A stretch of 64,000 nucleotides of DNA, taken from contig BCIA01000005.1 in assembly GCA_001599815.1 (NCBI GenBank), positions 2,583,088-2,647,087 on the forward strand, read 5' to 3'. The notes beneath the pieces were generated by a model. That model worked only from the letters and a program-made list of their open reading frames with translations. It was not told the origin of the DNA and ran no database searches. This document shows, one piece after another, positions 34,138-44,393 of the stretch. A program made the translations under genes and the position numbers. How positions within the stretch are numbered: position 1 is the first letter of the stretch; each line of letters begins with the position of its first letter. This stretch comes from Furcasterigmium furcatum (taxonomy: Eukaryota > Ascomycota > Sordariomycetes > Glomerellales > Plectosphaerellaceae).

Positions 34138-36583
34138 ATGTCAAGGGAGATCGGGAGCCTGCGGGCTCTGTCGAATGGCGAGAGTCAGTACGTCGGCAGC
34201 TCCTCCGGCGTCTTCTTCATCAACACAGTCAGACGAGTCTTCTCCACGGCCGCCACGGCTACCGCCCCTGAATCCTCTCAGCAAGGCAGTCAGACCGGTC
34301 AACCCCTGGCAAATCCTTCTCCGGAAGACTGCATCGTTGGTGGCGAGGAGCAGGCCGACGTGGGTGATGCCTCGTCGAGAGGGCCGGATGGCCATCCGTA
34401 TCAAGCCGGGGAGCTGAACCAGGAGTCACCCTGGGACATGGACAGCATCGACTCCTTGAGGAAGCTGCCTGACTACTCGGTAGCTAGACAGCTCGTCATG
34501 ACATACTTTCGGATATGGCACCCTCTGGTTCCGTTCCTGCACGGGCCGGCGTGCCTGGAAGCCCTGGAAGCCCTGTACTCGGGCAGCGAACAACCCAGAA
34601 AAGCGCAGTCCCTGAGCCAAGCCGTCATATTCAGATGCATATTCAACATCTCTTCCCTCGACAGGCCCGACTTGCCGGCTTTAGGGCCCGCCGGAAGATG
34701 CTCCCCGGCGCAGCTCTTGCCGGCACTCGGCCTTCTCGCCCTCAAATGCGACATCACCTCCGTCCAGGCCCTGCTGTGTGCACAGGTTTACTTCGTCGCA
34801 ACCATGTCGCTGCGAAATGCGTCTACGGTTGGCGGCTTGATCTCAAAGTCCATCGTCCAGTCTGGCTTACATCGTTGCCCTCATCGATACGGCCACCTCT
34901 CGCCCGACGACCGATCCATGCGCAAACGCGTCTTTTGGAGCGCCTACGTCCTCGATCGCTTCCTAAGCCAGTCACTGGGCCATCCCAATGGTATCCAAGA
35001 TTCAGACATCGACGTGTGTCCCCCTGGATCCCGCGATCTCCATGAGCCAGTTGCGATCTCAGCACTGTCGCCCTCGAGCCCCCCCGGCGCCGACACCATC
35101 CTCCACCTCCCCTTGAACCACCCTGAACGACGCGCGGCGGCATCTCCGCACCACCAGGGAGGGAGCAAAGAAAGCTCGGCCGGCCCCGAAGAGAACGGCG
35201 CCGATGACTCCGTCAATCCTGAGGCCGTGTCTAACGTGCCTTCCGCCGAGCCAGCGGCCATCACACGACATCGCCAGCAAGTTCAGGCGGTGCTGGCGAG
35301 CCACGTCAAGTATTCTCAACTGATCGGGCGCATGCTTGAGATCTTTCACAAATCCATCCACGTTCGAGAGGCAGATAGCCGCGCGGTGCTCTTCCTCAAA
35401 GCTGACCTCGGCGCCTGGGGGAACAACCTGGTCCAGCTCCCGTCTATCAACCCCCCAAGCCAAGCAGATCCTGACATCTCGAACCTCGGGCCGGACCCAA
35501 CTGTGTTCCCGTTCATCTCCTATCAGTACTCTCTCCTGCTCATCAACAGACCCTCGTTGTCACTTGACCCCGAGTCGGCCGAGTTTCACGCTGCCATCCA
35601 GGTCTGCATAGCAGCTAGCACCAGCATTATACAGACTATGGAGAGCATATCGGAACGCGGCTACCCTCTTTTCTGGCCGGGTTACATGTCCGCGGTGTGG
35701 ATGAGCGGCCTCGTTCTTGCCTTTGCCTCGCAGCTGAGAATGCACAACGTGGCAAATGCCGTTCCGTATGTTCCCCCTTCTCATGTGAATGTGATCTTTG
35801 GCTGACTACCACCATTACAGCGGTATATCGTCCGCATTGAAGCTGCTCACAACCATGACCAAGCGGTGGCGGATGGCGATGCACTGCAAAAGCGTTCTGG
35901 CTACCCTACTTGCAAGCATCACAGCGAAGTCCAGCCGTAAGCGAAGCCGGCGGTGGGAGGATGAACGCCCTTCCGCCTCCCATTCAATCACCCACAGCGC
36001 AGCCGCTCCAAGCTCCAATACCTCCAACGGCAAGCGTCTTGACCAGCCTAACTCTTCCAAACGACGCAACGTCGGTCTGAGGAGGAGCATCCGCCCTCAC
36101 CCGAGCCGGGCCTCTCCCTTCTCACAGGACGTTTCCGTTCCACCAGATGCTTCTCCCCAATCCAATGTATTATCAATACCGCCTCCTTCAGTAAACAATA
36201 CGGTCAATACATCTTACCCACCAGACCTAGCACAATGGTTGGATTATCCCGGGGGCTGGCAGGAAGCTGCCGGCGGCCCCGGCGCTGCGATGGAGGAAGC
36301 GAATGGGTTTTACCCCCCGGGGATGCGCTTCTACGATCATATGTACCCTGACCAGCTGGGTTATACATTCGGCTCGGCACGAGAGGATTTGAGCAACCCA
36401 TTTATGCAGTATCAAAGGCAGCGGCGAATGCTGATACCGACTACCTTTCCGGATAGACAAGGCAGCCGGCCATACCCGAACACGGCACCGGCTGATGGCT
36501 CTGTTTTCGATGTATTTGACGGCGCGACTTGGGGTTCACTTTTGGATCTCGTCGACAACCAAGATGGCGAGCAGCTACTTTGA
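34138..36583 (+). CDS. Fungal transcription-factor-domain (MHR) protein lacking a visible zinc cluster, 796 aa
   Basis: Exons are 34138-35765 and 35821-36583. The 55-nt intron has GTATGT, a CTGAC branch and TACAG. The beginning, LSNGESQYVGSSSGVFFINTVRR, is the segment that normally follows the zinc cluster and linker in Zn2Cys6 factors. The middle homology region follows, including QALLCAQVYFVATMSLRNAS and KRVFWSAYVLDRFLSQSLGHPNGI. The C-terminus is Ser/Pro-rich and ends in an acidic, aromatic stretch (VFDVFDGATWGSLLDLVDNQDG) that looks like an activation domain. No N-terminal C6 motif precedes it. Either an upstream exon is missed or the DNA-binding domain is lost. It is next to the dehydrogenase group but may or may not belong to it. 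Confidence 0.85.
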
Positions 36584-36670
36584 ATGCAATTGCATTTCAA
36601 CAAGAACGTTTATGAGCAAACTCGCCCCAAGCAGCCCCGGCGTTCAGGTGCCATGTCTCTCGAAATCGGG

Positions 36671-36754
36671 ACATCTCGGGCTTCCACATCTCGGGCTTCC
36701 ACATCTCGGGCTTCCACATCTCGGGCTTCCACATCTCGGGCTTCCACATCTCGG
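36671..36754. repeat. 15-bp tandem repeat, about 5.6 copies
   Basis: The unit ACATCTCGGGCTTCC is repeated without change five times (36671-36745) and then partly. It lies in the 355-bp convergent spacer (36584-36938) between the transcription-factor-domain gene and the tartrate-dehydrogenase-type gene, probably in a 3' UTR. Perfect copies suggest recent expansion. Confidence 0.95.
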
Positions 36755-36938
36755 ACCAGCAAGAGAGGACTATACCAATACGACTCAATCTATATCTTGG
36801 TAATTTTATTCAAGCCGGTGGCGATGTACCCATGACGACTTTCACGCCGCGGGACACGTGCTTCTTTATCTTCTGCAGTAATTTTCAGTATATGGTTGGG
36901 TATTCATAGCTACAGGTCCAAGGGTTGATTCCCTCTGC

Positions 36939-38080
36939 TCAGCTACCATACTGCCGCTGAATGTCTTCCTTGATAGCCTGCTCAACCCCCTTCGTATTTG
37001 ACGTTCCTCCCAAGTCGGGTGTCAAGCACCCAGCCTCGCAAACACGCTCGATAGAGGCCATCAGCTTGTCCGCAGCCTCGGACGCCCCGAGCCACCGCAG
37101 CATCTCGGCCGCCGACCAAATGGCGGCAATTGGGTTCGCGACCCCCTTGCCGGTGATGTCGAAGGCAGAGCCGTGAACAGGCTCGAACAAACTCGGGTTC
37201 TTGCGCGTGGGATCAAGGTTGCTCGACGGCGCCACGCCGATAGAGCCGGCCAGGGCAGCGGCCATGTCGGAGATGATATCCATGTGCAGGTTCGTCCCGA
37301 CGATGGTATCGACCGAGTACGGCTTCGCGATCATCCTGACCGTCATGGCGTCGACGAGCATCTTGTCCCATGTGACGTCAGGGAAGTCCTTGGCCACGTG
37401 GGCGGCCACCTCGTCCCAGAGGACCATGCCGTTACGCATCGAGTTGGACTTGGTGACGACGGTGAGAAGCTTGGCAGGGCGGGAGCGGGCCGTCTCGAAG
37501 GCGAAGCGCATGATGCGCTCGACAGCCTTGCGAGTGAAGATGGCGACCTCGGTGGCGGTCTCCCAGTCCTGGCCGCGGTGGGAGCGGCCGCCCTGCCCGG
37601 AATACTCGCCCTCGGAGTTCTCGCGGATGATCATCCAGTCGATGCCGCGGTCGTCGACCGTCTTGAGGGGAGAGTGAGTGCCGGGGAAGGTTCGGACGGG
37701 CCGAACGTTCGCATACAGCTGGAGGGGACTGCGGATGGCCAGGAGGAGACCCCACAGGGAGATGTGGTCGGGTACATCTTCTCATCGTTAGCCATGTGGT
37801 TTGGAGGGTCTCTCATGGCAGCTTGCGGCTTACCTGGCGCACCAACGGATCCGAATAAGCCGGCATCGAACGACTTCAGGTGGTCGAGAGCACCTTCAGG
37901 AATATATGTTCCGTGTTCTTTATAGTGGGCGGTTCCCCACGGGAGATGGGCGAACTCGATGGTAAAGGTCTTGAGGGTCGACGCTAATGTATTCACGACC
38001 TCGATGGCGGAGCTGATGACCTCCGGGCCGATGCCGTCGGCCGGGATGGATGCAATGCGAAAGTGCGGTGTCTGCGTCAT
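36939..38080 (-). CDS. Tartrate dehydrogenase-type (isocitrate/isopropylmalate family) oxidoreductase
   Basis: Exon 1 is 38080-37834 and exon 2 is 37780-36939. The 53-nt GTAAGC intron splits GAP and EDVPDHISLWG. An acceptor three bases further on gives one residue less than relatives, so I preferred the first. The product is 362 aa, the usual length. Family signatures: IPADGIGPEV at the start, LFGSVGAP, VPDHISLWG, ANVRPVR, the substrate loop IIRENSEGEYSGQGG, the metal-binding aspartates in DKMLVDAMTVRM and HMDIISDMAAAL, and the NAD-site SLFEPVHGSAFDITGKG. These match bacterial/fungal tartrate dehydrogenase/D-malate dehydrogenase rather than LEU2. Expected chemistry: NAD- and divalent-metal-dependent oxidation of tartrate to oxaloglycolate, or D-malate to pyruvate and CO2. 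No organelle-targeting peptide is seen. It is divergent from the malate dehydrogenase gene. Confidence 0.88.
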
Positions 38081-38488
38081 GATTTTTCTCTCTGCTATGA
38101 GGATACTACCTTGACAGCAGGGGTCAAGAACAGCAGTCCAGCCGTGCACCTCTGTATAAGTAGGGACAGGTGGGAGGGGAGGGGAGGCGTCGAAGAGGGC
38201 ACCGGGCGGAGACCTCCTGAACACCCGGCTAATAGTTCAAGCGCGGGACAGGTTCACCCGGTGCCTGTCAACACCGTTCCTGGGACCTTGTCTTGAACCA
38301 CCCCACATCGTACTTCTACGGAGCCGCGAGATCATGGCCTAGAGTGATCTGGGGAAAGGATGTCGTAGACTGGGGTATAAAGTGTAAGGCACAGGCTCGA
38401 AGGTGGTCCGCATTGGGGCCCACGCAGCACGGGAGACATTGAATTCAGGGGTAACTTTCCGCTCACGTCCTATTCCAACGCAGACAAC
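38081..38488. promoter_or_regulatory. Bidirectional promoter (tartrate-type and malate dehydrogenases)
   Basis: This 408-bp spacer holds CTGGGGTA at 38370-38377, CAGGGGTA at 38446-38453 (36 bp before the malate dehydrogenase ATG), and close variants CAGGGGTC at 38118-38125 and CTGGGGAA at 38349-38356. The same words occur before the next two cluster promoters, so they are candidate regulator sites. Confidence 0.45.
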
Positions 38489-39766
38489 ATGGTCAAAGTA
38501 GCTGTTCTCGGCGCATCAGGCCAGATCGGCCAGCCATTGAGCTTGCTGCTCAAGTCTGTACGTGGGTGGCCCTTTGGGTTCCCTGCCCGTGTACGGCTCG
38601 AAGTCGCTTTTGACTTGACTGACATGCCCACAGAGCTCATTTGTGACCGAGCTGAGGCTCTACGATGTGGTCCACGCCATCGGCGTCGCCACAGACCTCA
38701 ACCATGTTGACACCCCCGCCAAGGTCACCGGCTATCTCCCGGCCGACAATGGCCTGGAGAAGGCTCTGACCGGCGCCGAAGTCGTCATCATCCCTGCCGG
38801 TAGGCTGGCCGTGCATCACCAGGGGGGACATGAACCAACTAACACGCGCAACAGGCATTGCTCGGAAGCCGGGTATGACCCGCGATGGCAAGTCCTCTCA
38901 TGCAACATGCTTTGCTTGCTCTCACTAACCCCCTAGCAGATCTCTTCAAGACAAACGCAGGGGTCATCGCTGATCTCACTACCGGGATCGCGAAGTTCTG
39001 TCCTACTGCTTTCGTCTGCATCATCACCAACCCGGTCAACAGCACGGTTCCGATTGCCGTGGAAACCCTCAAGAAGCATGGCGTCTTCAACCCTGCTGGT
39101 GTCTTCGGCGTGACCACTCTCGATGTCGTCCGCGCATCGACGTTCACGGCACACACCCTCGGCATTGAGGACCCTCAGTCGCTGAAGATCCCCGTGGTCG
39201 GCGGCCACTCAGGCGCGACCATCTTGCCGCTGATCAGCCAGTCTCAGCCGGTGGTGCAGCTCAGCCAGGAGCAGATCGAGGCTATTACCTACCGTAGGAT
39301 GCTGCCAGGCCTCTTCCGCGCAAGAATCGCATGTTGACGATTTTCAGGTGTGCAGTTCGGCGGCGACGAAATCGTAAAGGCAAAGGCCGGCGCCGGCTCC
39401 GCGACCACTTGCATGGCATACGCCGGATATCGGTGAGTCGAGACGCCTGTTATCAAGTACTACTCAATCGCAGCATGAGCTGATGCAGTGTTCAGCTTCG
39501 CGCAGGCCGTCATCAAGGCGTTCCAGGGGCAGACCGGGATCGTCGAGCCAGCATATGTCTACCTCCCCGGCGTCTCCGGCGGAGAGGCCATTGCCCGCGA
39601 GCTTGGCGTGGATTACTTCGCCGTGCCGGTCAAGTTCGGCAAAGGAGGCGCCGAAGAGGCGCTGCCGATTGGTTCATTGTCGGCCTACGAGAAGGATGGG
39701 CTGAAGAAGGCGGTGGAGGAGCTGCAGGGCAACGTCAAGAAGGGCGAGGACTTCGTGAAGGGATAG
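38489..39766 (+). CDS. NAD-dependent malate dehydrogenase, six exons
   Basis: Exons are 38489-38557, 38634-38799, 38855-38887, 38940-39293, 39348-39432 and 39496-39766, giving 325 aa. Signatures: dinucleotide site VAVLGASGQIGQP, substrate loop KPGMTRDDLF with the catalytic arginine, ITNPVNSTVPI, GVTTLDVVRAS, and VVGGHSGATILPL with the catalytic histidine at about 179. There is no mitochondrial presequence and no PTS1 (it ends DFVKG), so a cytosolic enzyme is inferred. Intron 3 (38888-38939) starts with GCAAGT, a GC-AG intron. The last acceptor was set at TTCAG before CTTCGCG because it restores the family spacing AGYRFAQAV. Five introns is many for this gene type. It probably interconverts L-malate and oxaloacetate within the neighbouring hydroxy-acid pathway. 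Confidence 0.9.
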
Positions 39767-40616
39767 AAATAGTAAGACCTCGTTGGATGTAGACCAATAG
39801 AAGATGTCGATTTTATCTCAGTGAAACTGTACGCCCCGTCGTCCATGAGAATGTCCATCTCTTCACCGGCCCTGCAGGAGATGTGGCGATGTATCACCAC
39901 ATCACCCATTTGCTTACATACCATGTAGATCAAAGTAATACTTTATTCTAACCGTACTCTGCAAGAGGGGTAGCAGAAAGGATGGCCGCCCGGGCTAGGA
40001 ACGACCACGTCGACTGGTGTTCAGATCAAGCTTTAGGAAATTGGATGGGTGCCCCCTTGACCTTCGAAATTGAGATAGCTTCTTCCTCAACTCGAAGTAA
40101 TTCCAAGGACTGCCTGATCGACTTTGAACAGCTCTAAAAGGGATCTATCTGGTCGGTAATACCACTAGACCGGCCATGTGTTCTACGGCCGTTGTGCTCG
40201 GGAGTCTGCTGAAGAGGAAGTGCATGAGAAGACCCCGAGTCACGGGTCTACGGGGTTGCGTCACCACCAACCTTGAGATTGCCACACGCCAGATAGACCG
40301 CTAGCTTTCTGTGCTGACATATGGAAGCCCTGACATCGATGCTGCGTGATCGTCAAGGTGAGTAGGAGGGTTTCTCCGTCTCCGGAGCGAGGCGGGTGCT
40401 GGCAACAAGTCGCTTAAAAGATCAGCCGCGGGTAATCCGTGCCCGAGAGCCCGTTGCGTGTAAGTCAGGACAGCGAATTCGCTCAGTCAGATATTCGCAA
40501 GTACTAGTATGGCATGTACCCCTGGTAGCTATGTTATGGGCTGGGCTTGATCCAGCAAGCAGTATTACATTGCAGAGATATTTACCCCTGACCCCTGAGA
40601 ACCCCGGCATCGCATC
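39767..40616 (+). promoter_or_regulatory. Upstream region of the D-2-hydroxyacid dehydrogenase gene
   Basis: An 850-bp stretch without a gene. TACCCCTG (reverse complement of CAGGGGTA) is at 40583-40590, about 27 bp before the ATG, followed at once by ACCCCTGA. A degenerate repeat related to 30,551-30,640 lies inverted at about 40,025-40,125. Confidence 0.45.
40025..40125 (-). repeat. Degenerate tandem repeat related to 30551-30640, inverted
   Basis: Reading the minus strand, units beginning GAAGCTATCTCAATTTC and GGCACCCATCCAATTTC match the first repeat region. The exact 12-mer TATCTCAATTTC is shared (30556-30567 and, inverted, 40066-40077), with alignable sequence on the 3' side. Confidence 0.42.
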
Positions 40617-41819
40617 ATGTCTCTCGCCAAGCCCCGCATCCTCTTCTTCAACCCCGTCAGGCACGCCGTGGCCGCTTTCGAGGCCCTGCGCTCCGTGACC
40701 TCCCCAGAAGTAGTGACAAGCACATCGCGCAGCGAGTTCTTCGCCGACATACAGACCAAGTACCATGACATCCAGGCCATCTACCGGACTTCCGCCAGCG
40801 GAGCAGTACGCACCCTCCTCTCCCCCCTTTTCCAGGAGACCCGAGCGTCAGCTTATCATCAGCCTTAGGTCGCCGGCAACTTTGACAAAGAGTTCATCGA
40901 CCACCTACCGGCTTCTCTGAAGTACATCTGCCACAACGGCGCAGGGTACGACCAGATCGATGTCCAGGCCTGTGCCGCCCGCAACATCACCGTGACCTAC
41001 GCGCCGGACCCCGTGACTAACGCGACCGCCGACCTCACGCTGTTCCTGCTCCTTGGAGCCCTGCGCCAGCTGAACCCCTCTCTGAACAGCCTCCGCAACG
41101 GCAACTTCAAGAAGGGCCTCGACTTCGGCCGCGACCCCGAGGCAAAGACCCTTGGTATCCTCGGCATGGGCCGCATTGGCCGCGCCGTCAAGCGGAGGGC
41201 CGAGCCCTTCGGGCTGCGCGTCGTCTATCACAACCGCAAGCCCCTGACCGAGGAGCTGGCTGCCGGTTGCCCGTACGTCTCCTTCGAAGAGCTGCTTGCG
41301 ACCAGCGACATCATCTCTGTCCATGTGCCGCTTTCCGCGGGTACGCGGCACCTGATCGGCGCGGCGGAAATAGCCAAGATGAAGCCCGGCGTTGTTATTA
41401 TCAATACGGCGCGGGGCGCCATCATCGACGAGGCGGCCATGGCGGCGGCGCTTGACGAGGGCCACATCGCCGCCGTAGGGCTGGATGGTACGTTATCCCG
41501 GAGTTCATTTTCCCCTATTCTGGCTGTTTCTGGAGTCCTGCGACATGTCCCTGCTCCTCAGACACGATGAGTAGCTCCTCATACTTACACAAAAGGCATT
41601 TACTGACTCCGCGGGGGCGTAGTGTACGAGAAGGAGCCGGTGGTGAACGAGAGGCTCCTGAAGAATGAGCGGGCACTGCTGGTACCGCATCTCGGGACGC
41701 ACACGGTCGAGACGTTGGCCAAGATGGAGTCTTTGGCAATGGAAAATGCGAGGAGGGGCGTCTGCGGGGAGGATCTGTTGACTGTTGTGCCAGAGCATAT
41801 GCCCAACGGCTCTTCATAG
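40617..41819 (+). CDS. D-isomer-specific 2-hydroxyacid dehydrogenase (hydroxypyruvate/glyoxylate reductase type)
   Basis: Exons are 40617-40805, 40869-41487 and 41623-41819, giving 334 aa. The second intron (41488-41622, 135 nt) is long for the window. Signatures: nucleotide site LGILGMGRIGRAV, DIISVHVPLSAGTRHLI, the catalytic-arginine segment INTARGAIIDE, VGLDVYEKEP with the catalytic glutamate, and the catalytic histidine in VPHLGTHT. Known family chemistry: NAD(P)H-dependent reduction of 2-oxo acids such as glyoxylate and hydroxypyruvate to D-2-hydroxy acids. Beside a tartrate-dehydrogenase-type enzyme, reduction of hydroxypyruvate to D-glycerate is the likely job (inference). The subclass cannot be fixed from sequence alone. 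The start MSLAKPRILFF is the first ATG and no targeting signal is seen. Confidence 0.9.
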
Positions 41820-42210
41820 TCGACCTCTCACACCTTGATATCTACCTACACAAAGAAATAGAAAGTGCACCTGTATATTTTTGAACCCAACAGTCTCTCT
41901 TCTCCAGAGACAGACATGAATTTGATGCTGGTTGCCTCTTTGTATGAAGCACATAGTACGTTGGATGCGAGTTTTCTGGGGACATCAGCCAGTCTGCCCA
42001 AAAGAAAGGGGCACTCGCAGACAGCAGCAGGTTGGATCACCCGGTAAGCCACGGTCTGTCCCCAACGACGATTCCATTCAATGCTCGAGTATTCATGAGA
42101 AGGGCAGTCTTTGAACGGAGAGAAATAATTCATTGCATGGAACCAATTGCGACTCGACTATCAAGGTAAAGACAGTGTATGCCAACTGACATCAACGGGC
42201 TGCAACCCGA
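41820..42210. other. Convergent spacer, no gene seen
   Basis: A 391-bp region between the stop codons of the hydroxyacid dehydrogenase (+) and the MFS carrier (-). It probably holds the two 3' UTRs only. Confidence 0.55.
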
Positions 42211-43778
42211 CTAGTAGACATAAAACAGCGTCGCCTCATCCTCTGAAGCCCGGATCTTCTTGTTCGCCCGGGCGAGGTCCCATCTCATGATCCAGGCCGT
42301 CAGGGCCGTCAGGAGGGAGAAACCGGCACTGGAACCCATGGCAATGGCATAGCGCGGCTCGTCGCTGCTGGGCCACAGGTACGGCGTCCAGATAAAACTG
42401 ATGTTGGCGATGGTGTTGACGATGCTCAGCGCCGAAGCCTTCTTTTCTTTGGTCTGCCCGCAGGTGCTTCCCACCCACCCCAGAACGATGCTGTTGACGG
42501 CGTAGGTTCCGAGGGAGAAGATGAACATGGCCACGTATCTCGTGGCAACGTTCAGGGTGGCGCAGCCCAGGACGAAACCCACGATGGCGATGGCCTTGGC
42601 GACGGTGATGTGCCAAGTCCGCTCGTTGTATTTGCCCGAGGAGACGGACCAGGCGATAGAGACTGCTCCAGCAACCAGGTAAGGGGGGCAGGTAAGCACC
42701 AAGGTGATCGTGGTGTTAAAACCGAGGGTGCTGAGGCACAGGTCAGGTCAGTATGTCAGTCCGAGAAGGAGGAAGAGGCGGGGGAAACCATACTCGACGA
42801 CGGTTGGGAAGAAGTTCTTGAACCCGTTCGCGGCCAAGTGCATGTGCTGCATGAAGGCGAAGAGCCAGACGCGGTAGTCCGAAGCGGCATCCTTCAGCCC
42901 GGCGAAGACAGACGACTTCTCCCTCTCGCCGACGGTATCACTCGAGACTCGCGCGTGTGCGAGCTCCCTCTCTTCAGGAGTCAACCACTTCGTCACGAGG
43001 GGGTCGTCAGGGAGCGCCCAGACCGCCCCGACGGCGACGACGAATGTGGCCACGCCCTGGAGGATGAAGAGCCAGCGCCAGCCTGCGATGCCAGCGGCGC
43101 CATCCATGCCGTGGAAGATGCCAGCGGCGATCAGCCCAGCAAAGGCGGTGGCCAGGATGTTGCCGGTATACAGGATGGAGATGCGCGTCGCGATCTCCTT
43201 GCGCGTGTAAAAGATCGACAGAAGATACAGGGCACCGGGATAGTACGGGGCTTCGGTCAGGCCGAGGAAGAATCGCGTCAGCGCAAGGCCGGTGAAGTTG
43301 TTGGACAGGGCCGTGAGACCCGAGACAATGGCCCAGAGAGCCATGAAGAAGGAGAGGTAGTAAGATGGGCGCGTCCGCGTGAGAATCATGTTCGAGGGAA
43401 CCTGTCCGAGGAGGTATCCCACGAAAAGGATGGAGACGCAGGTCTGGTACTCGGTGCCCTTGAGATTGAGATCGTCTTCGAGGTTGTTGAGTCTCGCGAG
43501 GGCGATGGCGTTGCGGTCGAGATAGTTCAACCAGAACATCAACCAGAGGGTAGGCTTCCGAGAGAGGTCAGAGGCTTTAACATGCACACAGTTGAGGGGT
43601 GGGCACGTACCATGATCCGACGGTCGAGTTTTTTGACAAGTCTGATCTCCTCGGGGGATACCTTTTCATGAGATCCGGAGTAGTCCACGGCAACGGCGCG
43701 GCCAGTGGCATCCTTGACAAAGACTTGGTCTTGGTTATCCCGCTCGACATGCTCGACATTCGAGTCCTTTATATCCAT
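42211..43778 (-). CDS. MFS transporter, anion:cation symporter (Dal5-like) family
   Basis: Exons are 43778-43611, 43554-42794 and 42730-42211, giving 482 aa. After a hydrophilic 50-residue N-terminus, the first helix reads PTLWLMFWLNYLDRNAIALARLNNLEDDL, the hallmark of the Dal5/allantoate-permease (ACS) family. The loop segment NMILTRTRPSYYLSFFMALWAIVSG and later helices (VLGWVGSTCGQTKEKKASALSIVNTIANISFIW) agree. About 12 membrane segments are expected in the plasma membrane. Known members move organic anions such as allantoate, nicotinate and phthalate, and in bacteria tartrate (TtuB). Beside three hydroxy-acid dehydrogenases, uptake of tartrate or a related acid is inferred. It is divergent from a Zn2Cys6 regulator across a 615-bp promoter. 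Confidence 0.9.
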
Positions 43779-44393
43779 GGTGAACGGTTGGGGCAAGAAG
43801 AACAACAGCTTAAAATGACTTGATGTAGATACTATGTGTGCAGGAAGAGGAAATACTCGTTGTGCTATGTTACCGGCAGCCTGAGAGACGGAGAAGAGGT
43901 TGTGGTTTAATACTTGGAGGCTTGATTCTGAATCACCGTCTCTTCCCCGCGTTTTGAATGGAATCCGGGGTTGATTTCCCTGGTCTTGTCCTCATTTGGT
44001 AAGACGTTTTCCAGGTTCCCTATCCCGCGGAGCGAGGACCAGCTCAGGCTCATAGTTTACCCCAGACATTCAGGGGCAGAACCTGGGGACTCGTTCGGCC
44101 GAGCCATGGATGTAAACCTGGGGTAGCCAGCCGTCACCAGCGGGGATATTGATGAGGATCGGTTGGCATAAGCCCAGCAGCATCTCCCTCCGGTGCGCCG
44201 GCATGCAGTGGTGGTGGTTTCTGTGGCTTTTACCAGCCAGGGAGCGCTAGTCGCGGCGGAACAGCGCCGACGTCGGGATGGAGATGCCGCGGCAGAACTA
44301 TCAGCCGACGCGACCCCTTAATAGTGCGGAGGACCGGGAATGCGCCCTCTCCCCATCACCAACCAACCTTCGTCAACCCCACAGCCACACATC
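43779..44393. promoter_or_regulatory. Bidirectional promoter (MFS carrier and Zn2Cys6 regulator)
   Basis: It holds TACCCCAG (CTGGGGTA reversed) at 44058-44065, CAGGGGCA at 44071-44078, CTGGGGAC at 44083-44090 and CTGGGGTA at 44118-44125. Four such words within about 70 bp, two of them in near-inverted arrangement (CCCCAGA / TCAGGGG), suggest an operator for the regulator encoded next door. Confidence 0.5.

Noticed and set aside
34121..34165. C-x2-C-x6-C pattern (CPGCQGRSGAC) just at the start of the transcription-factor-domain gene
   Set aside because: It is in a different frame from the gene, lacks the basic residues normal between cysteines of a zinc cluster and is not followed by a complete second half; no splice was found that would join it in frame.
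42610..43671. 353-codon open frame on the plus strand
   Set aside because: It mirrors the MFS carrier gene and spans its introns; composition is that of an antisense shadow.
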